Below are positions 35,257-44,900 of a stretch of 51,844 bases of DNA, piece by piece. Both the position numbers and the translations under genes were made by a program. The notes under the pieces are model-generated. The model was not told the DNA's origin and ran no database searches. It was given only the letters and a program-made list of their open reading frames with translations. Origin of the DNA: Prolixibacteraceae bacterium (lineage in GTDB: Bacteria; Bacteroidota; Bacteroidia; Bacteroidales; Prolixibacteraceae); the NCBI GenBank assembly GCA_019459525.1, contig JAIBEY010000024.1, forward strand, positions 1 through 51,844, written 5' to 3'. How positions within the stretch are numbered: position 1 is the first letter of the stretch; each line of letters starts with the position of its first letter.

Positions 35257-36600
35257 CTAATTGAAAAATATTCGATGTATTTCGGTTATGGCTTTTCGGG
35301 TGTCATTCTGATCAACAATAAGGTAACTAACCAAATCTGAAGCGCCCGAACCGCTCAGTAAAACGTTAATTTTGTGCTGGGCAACTGCTGTAAACAATTT
35401 CGCTGAAACACCGTGATGTTGCTGCATTCCATGACCAACAACTGCAATGAGTGAAACCCGGTCTTCAATGATTATTTCGCTAACCGAACTCAGAGGTAAT
35501 TGTTTGCAGATTTGTCTCGCCTGTTCAATTTCATTTTTATTCAGGATGATATTAATGCTTACCTGTGAGGTAATTACAGAACGAATGTTAATACCGGAAC
35601 GATGAAATGCAGTAGTTACTTTCGCCAGAATACCGGGTTTAAATCCAACTCCGGGACCGTTAAGCTTTAAGATGGCAATATCATTGGTATGAACCACACT
35701 TTTAACCACATTGGGCGAAACGAACGATTCGGAATTAATTATAGTCGTGAGCTCTTTCCCTTTGTTTTTCAGGCGGAAAACATGAATGGGAATGTGATTA
35801 CTGATTAAGGGCTCAACGATGCGCGGATGGATAGAAAGCTCGCTAAAATAAGACAACTCGGATGCTTCGGCATAAGTTAGCCGTGGAATAAGCTTTGATT
35901 CATTAATAAACTCGGAATCGGATGTGCGGAATTCTTTGTCTAGCTCCCACAGTTGAAGTGTTTCTACTCCGGTAAGGCGCGTGATTGCTGCTGCCGAATA
36001 ATCAGCGGAACGTGTCCCAAGCCGTGCAATTTTTCCTCCTGAAGTTATGCCGTACGAGCCGGGTATCAGATTAATTCCTTCCGGAAGAAGATTTTTCAAC
36101 GGTTTCGATTCATCGGGCAAGAAAGTTGCATTTCCAAATTCTTCTGTCACACAAAAATTAATGTTTTCAGGGAAAACCAGTTTCGATTTAACCAGATTTC
36201 CGGACAGAAATACATACAGGATACTTGCAGTAATCCGCTCCGAGAAACTGATTACCTGATCTTTAAGAGCCAACGAAAAATCGCCGGTAAACTCAATACC
36301 CTTTAGCAAATTTTGTAGGTTATCCCGCTCGCTCTTCAGTATTTCGTTCCATTCAGACTGTTGAAATACGAGCAGTTTCTGTGTTATGATTTCATTTACT
36401 TTGCTGATAATCAGATCAGAAGTAGCAGTGTTACTAATCAGCAGATCAATACCTTGTTCTATGGTTTGTTGCAATTCTGGAATGGCAGAAACGACTACGG
36501 TTGTGTTATTTCCTGATTCGGACAAAAGGCTAGCAAAAGCTTCGAGTACAGGAGATTTAGACAAACTGTTTCCGCCAAATCGTACGACACAATTTGACAT
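35257..36600 (-). CDS. Aspartate kinase homologue with divergent active-site motifs
   Basis: A 447-residue aspartokinase-family protein without a homoserine dehydrogenase domain. Kinase fold about 1-275; two C-terminal ACT domains about 300-447 (IAILKLNGPGVGFKPGILAKVTTAFHRSGINI...). Several signatures are changed: the usual KFGGTS is RFGGNS with Arg7 in place of the catalytic Lys, GRGGSDYTA is GTRSADYSA, and WTDVDG is WELDKE. VVSA and YAEASELSYF persist. It may be a low-activity, re-specialised or regulatory aspartate kinase. It is first in the methionine operon behind a Met-rich leader. Confidence 0.82.
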   Translation of the reverse strand: MSNCVVRFGGNSLSKSPVLEAFASLLSESGNNTTVVVSAIPELQQTIEQGIDLLISNTATSDLIISKVNEIITQKLLVFQQSEWNEILKSERDNLQNLLKGIEFTGDFSLALKDQVISFSERITASILYVFLSGNLVKSKLVFPENINFCVTEEFGNATFLPDESKPLKNLLPEGINLIPGSYGITSGGKIARLGTRSADYSAAAITRLTGVETLQLWELDKEFRTSDSEFINESKLIPRLTYAEASELSYFSELSIHPRIVEPLISNHIPIHVFRLKNKGKELTTIINSESFVSPNVVKSVVHTNDIAILKLNGPGVGFKPGILAKVTTAFHRSGINIRSVITSQVSINIILNKNEIEQARQICKQLPLSSVSEIIIEDRVSLIAVVGHGMQQHHGVSAKLFTAVAQHKINVLLSGSGASDLVSYLIVDQNDTRKAITEIHRIFFN

Positions 36601-36646
36601 GATAAAAGTTTAAAAAGTTAATTTGGAAATAAAACAGAATTGGGTT

Positions 36647-36700
36647 TAGCCTTCAAAACAACATGATAATCACACCGCCTGAAGGCTAGCGCATTATCAT
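36647..36700 (-). promoter_or_regulatory. Two interleaved stems in the methionine operon leader (attenuator or pseudoknot)
   Basis: In transcript order: stem A is ATGATAAT (36700-36693) with ATTATCAT (36670-36663), 8 bp; stem B is TAGCCTTCA (36688-36680) with TGAAGGCTA (36655-36647), 9 bp. The arms alternate A-B-A-B, so they are mutually exclusive or form an H-type pseudoknot. The 5' arm of A is the Met-coding end of the leader ORF and the 5' arm of B starts at its stop codon, so ribosome position would decide the fold. No strong T-run follows B. Confidence 0.7.
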
Positions 36701-36778
36701 ATACATGGACATCATAGAATCATTGCATCCCATGAGATGGGAGGTAGAAGGAGTGCTATTTTTTTCTGAATGATTCAT
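36686..36778 (-). CDS. Methionine-rich leader peptide (30 codons)
   Basis: An uninterrupted 30-codon ORF: ATG at 36778, TAG at 36688-36686. Met occurs at positions 1, 16, 22, 23, 25, 27 and 29, ending MMSMYMIMR. It starts about 23 bases downstream of the predicted transcription start and stops 85 bases before the aspartate kinase start codon. Its Met codons overlap a leader stem. The genes that follow make homocysteine and its precursors. This is the classical layout of a leader peptide sensing charged tRNA-Met. It has not been checked against other genomes. Confidence 0.75.
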   Translation of the reverse strand: MNHSEKNSTPSTSHLMGCNDSMMSMYMIMR

Positions 36779-36804
36779 TGTATATAAACTGATGCAATTG
36801 AGTG

Positions 36805-36835
36805 CAAACATAAATAGTTTTTCAAAATAGACAAA
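36805..36835 (-). promoter_or_regulatory. Promoter of the methionine operon leader
   Basis: On the minus strand a -33 TTTG (36835-36832) is followed after 19 bases by a -7 box TATGTTTG (36812-36805). Both elements and spacing fit the Bacteroidota housekeeping promoter. Transcription would start at about 36800, just ahead of the leader peptide. A second -7 match (TAGCTTTG, 36839-36832) overlaps the -33 element. Confidence 0.7.
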
Positions 36836-36957
36836 GCTATACCCGATTTGTTTAGATAAAATAAGGTTAAATAATTGTTAAGCGCGAGAAAATTAGCTTG
36901 TAGTATATTCATTTACTGCATGTTGGCAGTGACTGATTTAGTGAATATTTGTTGCAA

Positions 36958-37674
36958 CTATTTTTGCAATAAACCACGAATGACCACAGATGCACAAAAA
37001 CATCCGAAAATAGGAGGCATGTAAGATATCGTTCCTACGGTGGATGCCTTATTTTTTCCCTTAACCGATATGACTTTTTCAATGTCAACCAACTCCGATG
37101 AAAAAACAACTTTAAACCCTTTACTTATTCCCATCCGGGTCAAACGTTTCCTGAGTTTTTTAGCCAGTTTGCAGTTATACGTTTTTGCAATATCGGTCAC
37201 TTCCACTTTTGATGGATCAAATTTTCCGCCTGCCCCGAGCGAAGAAACCAACGGATAACCAAATTCAAGTGTTTTTACGATTAAAAACGTTTTGGGCGAC
37301 AGGGTATCGATGGCATCAACAACAAAATCGTATGTATTAGCTTCCAGTAGATTGGTTATTTCATCATGTTCGAGATAGTGGTTGAAAACGTGAAGTAGTA
37401 TATCCGGATTAATATCGCGGAACCGATCGGCAAGAATCTCAGCTTTTGGCCGTCCTTCATTACTTTTTAATGCCGGAAGCTGCCTGTTTCGGTTGGTTTC
37501 CTCCACCACATCGCCGTCAACAATTGTCATTGTACCAACTCCGGCCCTACAGATTTGCTCGGCAGCATACGCGCCAACTCCGCCCAATCCGACAACCAGC
37601 ACGTGCGCATTTTTAAGCGTTTTTACGCCCTCTTCTCCAATTAATAACTCAGTTCGTTGTAACCAATTTGCCAT
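36958..37674 (-). CDS. tcdA: tRNA threonylcarbamoyladenosine dehydratase (TcdA/CsdL, E1-like)
   Basis: A 238-residue ThiF/MoeB-family ATP-dependent enzyme. The nucleotide motif VVGLGGVGAYAAEQICRAGVG, the DGDVVEETNRNRQ segment and DAIDTLSPK are all typical of TcdA. It cyclises t6A37 of ANN-decoding tRNAs to ct6A. The conserved TcdA C-terminal part (VGTISYMPPIFGCFCASVVI) separates it from ThiF and MoeB. Its start lies 26 bases inside the TatD-type gene upstream, so the two are probably translationally coupled. Confidence 0.92.
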   Translation of the reverse strand: MANWLQRTELLIGEEGVKTLKNAHVLVVGLGGVGAYAAEQICRAGVGTMTIVDGDVVEETNRNRQLPALKSNEGRPKAEILADRFRDINPDILLHVFNHYLEHDEITNLLEANTYDFVVDAIDTLSPKTFLIVKTLEFGYPLVSSLGAGGKFDPSKVEVTDIAKTYNCKLAKKLRKRLTRMGISKGFKVVFSSELVDIEKVISVKGKNKASTVGTISYMPPIFGCFCASVVIRGLLQK

Positions 37675-38320
37675 TTCTGAATATAGTTTTGAAATTATTG
37701 AAGATTGCTTCAGTCAGCAAATCTTCGCTGGTCTTTAATATTTCTGCTGCAAATAAATAAATTTTTTGAATGGAAATCTCGCTGTCATCGGTCTCAAAAA
37801 ACAAATGGTCAAATGGAATTTCGTGGAATGATTCGCGTTTTCTTTCATCGGTCAGGAACGATTCGCCTACCGAAAAATAGAAATCGTGACTGTTCAGACT
37901 TTTTGTAGTCTCCAAATTTCCATTGTAGCCATGAATAATCCATGGAATATCTGATTTTAACTCTTTTTTCATTCTTATCAGATCAGGATAAGCGCGTACA
38001 CAATGTATTATCAGCGGTTTATGGTATTTTTCAGCTATTTCAATTTGCCTTTTAAAGTATAATTCCTGAATTGCGAATATCTCATTAATCGATCTATCCA
38101 GGCCACATTCGCCAATTGCAAGCAGATTCTCATGAACAGTTGCCTTCTCAATTGCCAGCAAACAATCGTCCGGATTAACCTTCCCGATGTGCCAGGGGTG
38201 CAATCCTGCGGAAAAAAGTTGATCAGCTATTGAAAATGGTAAATTCTGTGCAAAAACGTTCAAAATCTGAATATTCGTACCCAAATTAATTTGATGCGTA
38301 TGAAGGTTTATTTGTTGCAT
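37649..38320 (-). CDS. TatD-family metal-dependent hydrolase
   Basis: A 223-residue amidohydrolase-fold protein. Metal-site motifs are LHTHQ (HxH), SAGLHPW, AIGECGLD (Glu), IIHCVRAY (His), IIHGYNGN and FETDDS (Asp). TatD proteins are 3'-5' exonucleases or DNases on damaged DNA or RNA. It is a little shorter than the usual 255-265 residues because of a compact N-terminus. It overlaps tcdA by 26 bases. A -7 box lies at 38383-38390. Confidence 0.9.
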   Translation of the reverse strand: MQQINLHTHQINLGTNIQILNVFAQNLPFSIADQLFSAGLHPWHIGKVNPDDCLLAIEKATVHENLLAIGECGLDRSINEIFAIQELYFKRQIEIAEKYHKPLIIHCVRAYPDLIRMKKELKSDIPWIIHGYNGNLETTKSLNSHDFYFSVGESFLTDERKRESFHEIPFDHLFFETDDSEISIQKIYLFAAEILKTSEDLLTEAIFNNFKTIFRNGKLVTTN

Positions 38321-38382
38321 GACTGTCAGAATGGTTTAACGAACATTTTCTCTGGGTTCAATGTTCGTATGGCATAATCATC

Positions 38383-38390
38383 CAAAGTTA
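38383..38390 (-). promoter_or_regulatory. Putative -7 box for the TatD-type/tcdA operon
   Basis: On the minus strand this reads TAACTTTG, matching TAnnTTTG, 63 bases upstream of the start at 38320. Confidence 0.45.
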
Positions 38391-38432
38391 ATTGCTTTTA
38401 AGCGAAAATGGATTTGATCAAATATTTTATCT

Positions 38433-38440
38433 TAATTTTG
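38433..38440 (+). promoter_or_regulatory. Putative -7 box for the secreted protease gene
   Basis: TAATTTTG matches TAnnTTTG. Transcription would begin near 38447, which favours the ATG at 38460 over the one at 38448 (leaving no leader). A TTTG at 38413-38416 is a little close for a -33 element. Confidence 0.45.
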
Positions 38441-38459
38441 ATTTTCAATGATACTTAAT

Positions 38460-40658
38460 ATGAGCATTCATTCATTCTGCAAAATAGTACTCCTTTTAAG
38501 CATTTCATTACCGCTGGTTGCTGTCGGACAGATTTCCAGAGGAGGTATTCCCATTCAAATAGAGAAACTTAAGTCTGCTTTGCCAAACTCCGATCTGATC
38601 GTTTTGCCGACCGTCAACAATCAGGAAATGAGCCTAAAATACAACAGAAAGGGAGAAAATTTATTGAAGCCTTTTCGTTTTGCACATCCGTTTGAAGTAT
38701 CGCTTACCCCTGAAAACTCTGGAAAATGGTACACTACCGAAAAAGTGAATGTCTGGCAATTGCGAATTCGTTCGGTTGATGCCTATTCGTTGAACCTGAT
38801 TCTGGATCAGTATCATTTACCTGAAAATGCACGGTTATTCCTGATTGGCGCTGAAACTGGCGAAATAAAAGGCGCTTATACGTCCGACAATAATTCTGAA
38901 AAACAAATTCTGGCCATCGAACCGGTTGATGGTGATGAACTGACGATCCAATACGAAGAACCTGTACAGGTTACCTTCCCCGGAAAATTCAGGATTTCGC
39001 AGGTTGCCCATGATTTTGTTGGAGTAACCACCAAAGGCTCGCATCGCCCGCTGGGTATTTCAGGAGCCTGCAACGTTAATATCAATTGCGATTTGGTTAA
39101 TGGAACGGAATCGATACGCGATGCCGTTTGCCGGATAATTATTGAAGGCTCAGAAATTTGCACCGGAACAATGGTAAACAATACCGCGCTAGACGGGGCT
39201 CCCTATGTCCTGACAGCCAACCATTGCATAAGTACCGAAAATAAAGCGCAGTCAACAGTCTTCCTGTTTAATTACGAATCGCCTTACTGCTCATCAGTTG
39301 ATGGAGATGTGAGCCGATCGCTGGCTGGCAGTTCATTGAAAGCTTCGTTTGATAGCCTTGATTTTGCATTGGTTCGACTGAACACCGTTCCGCCATACCA
39401 TTACCGTACTTATCTGGCGGGTTGGAACCGGAAGAATACAGCAGCCACATCTACCACCTGTATTCATCATCCGCTGGGCGACATTAAAAAGGTGGCCGTT
39501 GATAAGAACGCCCCAACAACTGCCAATTTTAGCAGCAGCGGATTTATTTACTCTAAATCAGGTTTCTGGAATGTTCTGAGGTGGGATAACGGCGTTACAG
39601 AACAGGGATCTTCTGGCGGTCCATTATTCGATCAGAATAAACAATTGGTTGGTACGCTTACCGGAGGAGCTGCAACCTGTACGTTGCCGACCAACGATTA
39701 TTTCGAAAAATTTGCTTTGGCATGGAATCATAGAAGTGAATCTGCGAAACAGTTGAAAGCATGGCTCGATCCACTGAATTCGAACGTTGAAAAGCTGAAC
39801 GGAATGGCTATGAATTCGGGTAAGACACTTTGCAGTCCGACTACAAACTTTAAGGATAACGATGCCCATGCTGCCTTACAAATAACCAGTGGCTCAGTTA
39901 AAAAGGGATATTGGAGCGGAACGAATTCGGCTGGGTTTACCGATTTTGCTGAAAAATATAATTTCTCTAAAAATTGTGAAATACATGGAGTTACACTCGG
40001 TATTGCAAAAGTAAAAACGAACCCGCTGTATGCCAATGCTTACGTTGACATTCGGGTGTATGAGGGAAATGAAGTGCCTGAGACGCTGTTGTATTCGGAG
40101 AAATTTGATATAAATAAGTTTTGGATTGATGGGATGAATTATTTGCCATTTAAAAGTACGGTAAAAACGGTTGGTAATTTTTTCGTTTCCTACAACCTTT
40201 CGCAAATGCACGACGGCGATACGCTGGCTGTATATATGGCTAACCGCACTGCTGATGTAACCAATAGTTTCTACCTGAGAAATACATCAGGCTGGTCGCC
40301 TTATAACCAATTGAACCCAACCGGAGCCGGTTCTGCTTTACTTACCGAATTGATTGCCTGTAATATTGATGATCCGACAGGTATCGACGATTATCAAACA
40401 GATTTGGCCGATGCCCGTTTCTTCCCTAATCCACTATCAGGCAGTTCACTTTTAACTGTTCAAACGGTTAATCCGATTGATTGCCCGGAGGAAATAGCCG
40501 TTTTTGATTTGTTGGGAAAGCGCTCCGGTGTGACTGTAACGCAAATAGGGCAAAATAGCCTGAATCTGAATTTTTCAGGAAAAAGGCCGGGAATCTACCT
40601 GATTCACCTCGAATCGGGTGGCCGTACCATAGTCGGAAAAATAGCTTATATGCCTTAA
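38460..40658 (+). CDS. Secreted trypsin-like serine protease (lysyl endopeptidase-like) with T9SS sorting domain
   Basis: A 732-residue secreted protease; an in-frame ATG at 38448 would add four residues. A signal peptide ends at VAVGQ. A propeptide spans about 25-195. The chymotrypsin-fold domain follows, with His in YVLTANHC, Asp in SLDFALVRLN and Ser in EQGSSGGPLF, and several cysteines (CNVNINC, AVC, EIC, CIHH) that resemble lysyl endopeptidase. A non-catalytic region (about 465-640) and a T9SS type A sorting domain (ARFFPNPLSGSSLLTV to the end) follow. Probably a nutrient-scavenging exoprotease; its cleavage specificity cannot be read with certainty. Confidence 0.9.
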   Translation: MSIHSFCKIVLLLSISLPLVAVGQISRGGIPIQIEKLKSALPNSDLIVLPTVNNQEMSLKYNRKGENLLKPFRFAHPFEVSLTPENSGKWYTTEKVNVWQLRIRSVDAYSLNLILDQYHLPENARLFLIGAETGEIKGAYTSDNNSEKQILAIEPVDGDELTIQYEEPVQVTFPGKFRISQVAHDFVGVTTKGSHRPLGISGACNVNINCDLVNGTESIRDAVCRIIIEGSEICTGTMVNNTALDGAPYVLTANHCISTENKAQSTVFLFNYESPYCSSVDGDVSRSLAGSSLKASFDSLDFALVRLNTVPPYHYRTYLAGWNRKNTAATSTTCIHHPLGDIKKVAVDKNAPTTANFSSSGFIYSKSGFWNVLRWDNGVTEQGSSGGPLFDQNKQLVGTLTGGAATCTLPTNDYFEKFALAWNHRSESAKQLKAWLDPLNSNVEKLNGMAMNSGKTLCSPTTNFKDNDAHAALQITSGSVKKGYWSGTNSAGFTDFAEKYNFSKNCEIHGVTLGIAKVKTNPLYANAYVDIRVYEGNEVPETLLYSEKFDINKFWIDGMNYLPFKSTVKTVGNFFVSYNLSQMHDGDTLAVYMANRTADVTNSFYLRNTSGWSPYNQLNPTGAGSALLTELIACNIDDPTGIDDYQTDLADARFFPNPLSGSSLLTVQTVNPIDCPEEIAVFDLLGKRSGVTVTQIGQNSLNLNFSGKRPGIYLIHLESGGRTIVGKIAYMP

Positions 40659-40659
40659 A

Positions 40660-41457
40660 CTATTTGCCAGGTTCAAAGTACCCAGCCATCCGCGTAGCTT
40701 CAGTGGTATTTACAAAATCGGCTTTCGAGCTCCGGATCAGATCCACCACCGTTTTGTGAGACGGACAGTTGGTTATACTGATTTTTTTCTTTTGAGCATG
40801 AACTTTACCAACAAGGGCTTTTATTGCAGTAAAATCTTCAAAAGGAATATTCCCCGTTCCTTTCCATTTTGTTATTTCAGTAAAATCAACCTCAATGAGT
40901 GGCATTTTCTCCGAATCTAAATTTTTATCAACGTCGCTCAGGCTGCCAACTAAACCTAAAAAGCTGGACTTAATGCTGTTTATCTTTTCGAGCTGATCCT
41001 TGTCTTTAATTAAAATCCGAAGCTTTCCCTGATGCGCAGTTCCTTCTGATTTATAAGTAAGCATATCCGAGAAAGGCCGCATTTCGGCAGCAAGCTGTTT
41101 GTAAATCTGAACGGGCTGAGCGGTTAAATTCAGTATCAGAAATACATCGCCGGAATAGCCCGGAAGAATCTCGCCGTTATTCTTTTTAAATTGATTGAAA
41201 AGAGGGTAGAGGTAGGCTTCTGTAAGAGTTGGTAATTGATGTTTGGCGCTATCGGGCATTTGCGGGGTTACATAAAGCTTCCCGTAGATATACATAACGT
41301 CAGCCTGATAATTAACTACTCCGTGCCCGATCGCCTCCCATAATTCCGATGGATTGGTAAAATTACGTGACGAAATTATCGGTTTAAAGTTTTTTTGAGC
41401 ATCAGCCAACTGAGCCATCAACAGGATAAAAATACCAATGAGTAAAGCCTTTTTCAT
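40660..41457 (-). CDS. Secreted PLC-like phosphodiesterase-fold protein, probably inactive
   Basis: A 265-residue protein with a signal peptide (LLMAQLADAQ). The layout recalls the Bacteroidota PI-PLC/glycerophosphodiesterase-like family: ELWEAIGHGVVNYQADVMYIYGKLYV, then LPTLTEAYLYPLF and GDVFLILNL. The N-terminal catalytic HSHNDY-type motif is replaced by SSRNFTNP, and the downstream Glu/Asp/His set is not evident. It may bind a ligand without hydrolysing it. It ends one base from the convergent protease gene. Family assignment is moderate. Confidence 0.7.
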   Translation of the reverse strand: MKKALLIGIFILLMAQLADAQKNFKPIISSRNFTNPSELWEAIGHGVVNYQADVMYIYGKLYVTPQMPDSAKHQLPTLTEAYLYPLFNQFKKNNGEILPGYSGDVFLILNLTAQPVQIYKQLAAEMRPFSDMLTYKSEGTAHQGKLRILIKDKDQLEKINSIKSSFLGLVGSLSDVDKNLDSEKMPLIEVDFTEITKWKGTGNIPFEDFTAIKALVGKVHAQKKKISITNCPSHKTVVDLIRSSKADFVNTTEATRMAGYFEPGK

Positions 41458-41487
41458 GTGTTATAATTCGTTTTTAGAAGTACCAGT

Positions 41488-41670
41488 TTAAATACATCCA
41501 CATACAAAACCTTCAGCCATACTTTCCAAATGGTCGTCAATTGCTTTTTTCTCCCGTTCGGTTCCTTTGCAATTATCACAAACCGGAAGATTGAGCTGTT
41601 TATTGAGTTCTGTCGTCTCCGGATCAATTTCCTTTCCGCACACAAAACACTGATTTGAAAAATCGGTCAT
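41488..41670 (-). CDS. Small zinc-ribbon-like protein
   Basis: A 60-residue protein with two CxxC knuckles: CFVCGKE near residue 8 and CDNCKG near residue 31, spaced as in a treble-clef or zinc ribbon, plus a C-terminal CGC. The -7 box TACATTTG at 41699-41706 supports this frame over the overlapping frame at 41454-41645. It lies 31 bases upstream of the PLC-like gene on the same strand. A cytoplasmic zinc-binding protein of unknown role. Confidence 0.72.
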   Translation of the reverse strand: MTDFSNQCFVCGKEIDPETTELNKQLNLPVCDNCKGTEREKKAIDDHLESMAEGFVCGCI

Positions 41671-41698
41671 TGGTCGTTATTTTTTTACTATTCCTGCT

Positions 41699-41706
41699 CA
41701 AATGTA
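41699..41706 (-). promoter_or_regulatory. Putative -7 box for the zinc-ribbon gene
   Basis: On the minus strand this reads TACATTTG, matching TAnnTTTG, 29 bases upstream of the start at 41670. Confidence 0.5.
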
Positions 41707-41894
41707 AAGTAATAATTCAGGATTTGAAAACGCTTAGTTGTCCGTATTTGTCATTTTATAAAACACCTGATATTGTTTTTTACTGATTTATTGGCAGTTA
41801 TTTCAACGAAAAACGCAATTCTGACCGATCTTTCGTCAATTCTCCGGATGGCATGATAATCGTAAAAACCAATTCAGATTTTAAACATTATAAC

Positions 41895-41902
41895 TACATT
41901 TG
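41895..41902 (+). promoter_or_regulatory. Putative -7 box for secA
   Basis: TACATTTG matches TAnnTTTG and would give a 5' leader of roughly 28 bases before the ATG at 41937. Confidence 0.5.
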
Positions 41903-41936
41903 TGACTTTCATTTTTGATCAATTAAAACCCAGATA

Positions 41937-44900
41937 ATGGCATTTATAAACAAAATTCTCGGCAAATTTCTCGGCTCAAAAGCCGACAAAGATATGGCAG
42001 AAATAGCGCCACTTCTTGAACAAATTAAAAAAGAATATGAGCGTGTTAAATTACTATCGAACGATGAGCTAAGAGCCGAATCTGCCCGGTTAAAAGCTAT
42101 CATTCAGGAGCGGATAAAACCCGAAGAAGATCGTATAGCAGAACTCAAGGAACAGGTTGAAACCGTTGATATTCAGGAAAGTGAAAAGATCTATCAGGAA
42201 ATAGACAAACTGGAAGAAAAGATTGACGATAAACTAGAAGCTGTTCTGAATGAAATCCTTCCTATAGCATTTTCGGTAGTAAAGGCAACCGCCAAATTGT
42301 TTACCGAAAACGAACGGGTGGTGGTTAAAGCAAGCGATTTTGACCGCGATCTGGCTGCTCTGCGAAACAGCATCGTGATTGAGGGTGAAAATGCCGTTTG
42401 GATGAACAAATGGATTGCGGGTGGAAGTCAGATTACCTGGGAGATGGTTCATTACGATGTTCAGCTAATCGGAGGTATCGTATTACATCAGGGTAAAGTT
42501 GCTGAAATGGGTACCGGTGAAGGAAAAACTCTGGTTGCAACATTGGCAGTTTTCCTGAATGCCCTTACCGGACGTGGCGTACATTTGGTTACGGTAAACG
42601 ACTACCTGTCGAAACGTGACTCGGAATGGATGGGACCAATCTTCGAATTTCATGGTTTGAGCGTTGATTGTATCGACAAACATCAGCCCAACTCGGATGG
42701 CCGCCGCAAAGCCTATCTGGCCGATATCACTTACGGAACCAACAACGAATTCGGGTTCGATTACCTGCGCGACAATATGGCTATCAGCCCGCGCGACCTG
42801 GTACAACGAAAACACCATTATTCGATTGTTGACGAGGTTGACTCGGTATTGATCGACGATGCCCGTACTCCGCTGATTATTTCAGGCCCCATTCCAAAAG
42901 GCGAAATCCAGAAATTTGAAGAGCTGAAACCTAAAGTTGAAAAACTGAATGCTGCCCAGCGCAATCTGGTTAACCAGTGTTTATCGGATGCCAAACGTAT
43001 CTTGAATAATCCAAACGCTACTAAGGAAGAAAAAGAAGCCGGTTCGATTTTGTTGTTGCGGGCACACAAAGGATTACCAAAAAATAAGGCACTTATTAAA
43101 TTCCTGAGTGAAGAGGGAATTAAAGCCATGATGACCAAAACAGAGAATTACCATATGCAGGATAACAACAAACTCATGCATATTATTACTGATCCTCTGT
43201 TCTTTGTGATCGAAGAAAAGCAAAATTCTGTAGAATTGACTGATAAAGGTATTGATTTGATTTCAAGTGATTTGGAAGATTCGTTGTTCTTTGTTTTACC
43301 TGATGTAGGTTCCGAGATTGCCGAAATTGAAAACAATAAATCGCTTACCAAAGAGCAGGTTCTGGAGAAAAAAGACGACTTGCTGACCAATTATGCCATA
43401 AAATCGGAACGTGTTCATACCATTAATCAATTGCTGAAAGCGTATGCCATGTTCGAAAAAGATGTGGAATATGTGGTTATTGATAATAAAGTGAAGATTG
43501 TTGATGAACAAACCGGCCGTATTATGGAAGGCCGCCGGTATTCCGATGGTTTGCACCAGGCAATTGAGGCTAAAGAAAACGTGAAAGTTGAAGCGGCTAC
43601 GCAAACTTTTGCAACCATTACCCTTCAGAATTATTTCAGGATGTACCACAAACTGGCAGGTATGACCGGTACTGCCGAAACTGAAGCTGGTGAATTGTGG
43701 GACATCTACAAACTGGATGTGGTGGTTATCCCCACTAACCGGAAGGTAATTCGCGATGACCGTGAGGATTTGGTTTATAAAACCAAACGCGAAAAATACA
43801 ATGCTGTTGTTGAAGATATCGTGGCATTAAATAAAATAGGGCGGCCAGTTTTGGTGGGTACAACTTCGGTTGAAATCTCGGAACTGTTAAGCCGTTACCT
43901 CAAAATGCGAGGTATTAAACACAACGTACTGAATGCTAAACTACACGCCCGTGAAGCCGAGATTGTTGCCGATGCCGGTATGAATGGTATGGTAACCATA
44001 GCTACCAACATGGCTGGTCGTGGTACCGACATCAAACTGACTCCGGAAGTAAAAGCACTTGGCGGTTTGGCCATTATTGGTACCGAACGTCACGAATCAC
44101 GTCGTGTTGACCGTCAGTTACGCGGACGTTCAGGACGTCAGGGAGACCCGGGTTCTTCACAGTTTTTCGTTTCGCTGGAAGACGATTTGATGCGTCTGTT
44201 TGGTTCTGACCGGATTACCGGAATCATGGATAAAATCGGATTGAAAGAGGGCGAAATGATTCAGCACTCGATGATTACCAAATCCATCGAACGTGCGCAA
44301 AAGAAAGTTGAAGAAAATAACTTTGGAATTCGTAAACGTTTGCTCGAATACGATGATGTAATGAACTCGCAGCGTGAGGTGATCTATAAAAAACGTCGTC
44401 ATGCTTTGTTTGGCGACCGTTTGGAAGTTGATATTCTGAATACGATGTACGACATGATTGAGAACCTGGTAGCAGAATATCAGGCTAACGGGATGTTTGA
44501 AGAATTCAACCTGGAATTGATTCGGCTAATGTCGATGGAATCGCCGGTTTCGGAACAAGATTTCTCCCGAATGAATCCTGACGATTTGGTGGAAAAAATC
44601 TACCACGAAATGGTCGAAACCTATACGCGACGGACTGAAATCATTGCCAAGCAAGCCTACCCGGTTATTCGTGATGTATATGAACAAAAATCACATCTGT
44701 ACACCAATATTGTAGTGCCTATTTCTGACGGAAAACACGTCTTCCAGATTGTAACAAACCTGGAGAAAGCCTATAAAAATCAAGGTAAAGAATTAGTAAA
44801 ATCTTACCAAAAACAAACCGTACTATCAACCATTGACGAAGCATGGAAAGAACAACTTCGGGAAATGGATGATCTGAAACAGTCGGTGCAAAATGCTACT

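Noticed and set aside
41454-41645. Open frame overlapping the zinc-ribbon gene on the same strand
   Set aside because: The 41488-41670 frame has paired CxxC motifs and a well-placed -7 box; this frame has neither and is basic with no family features.
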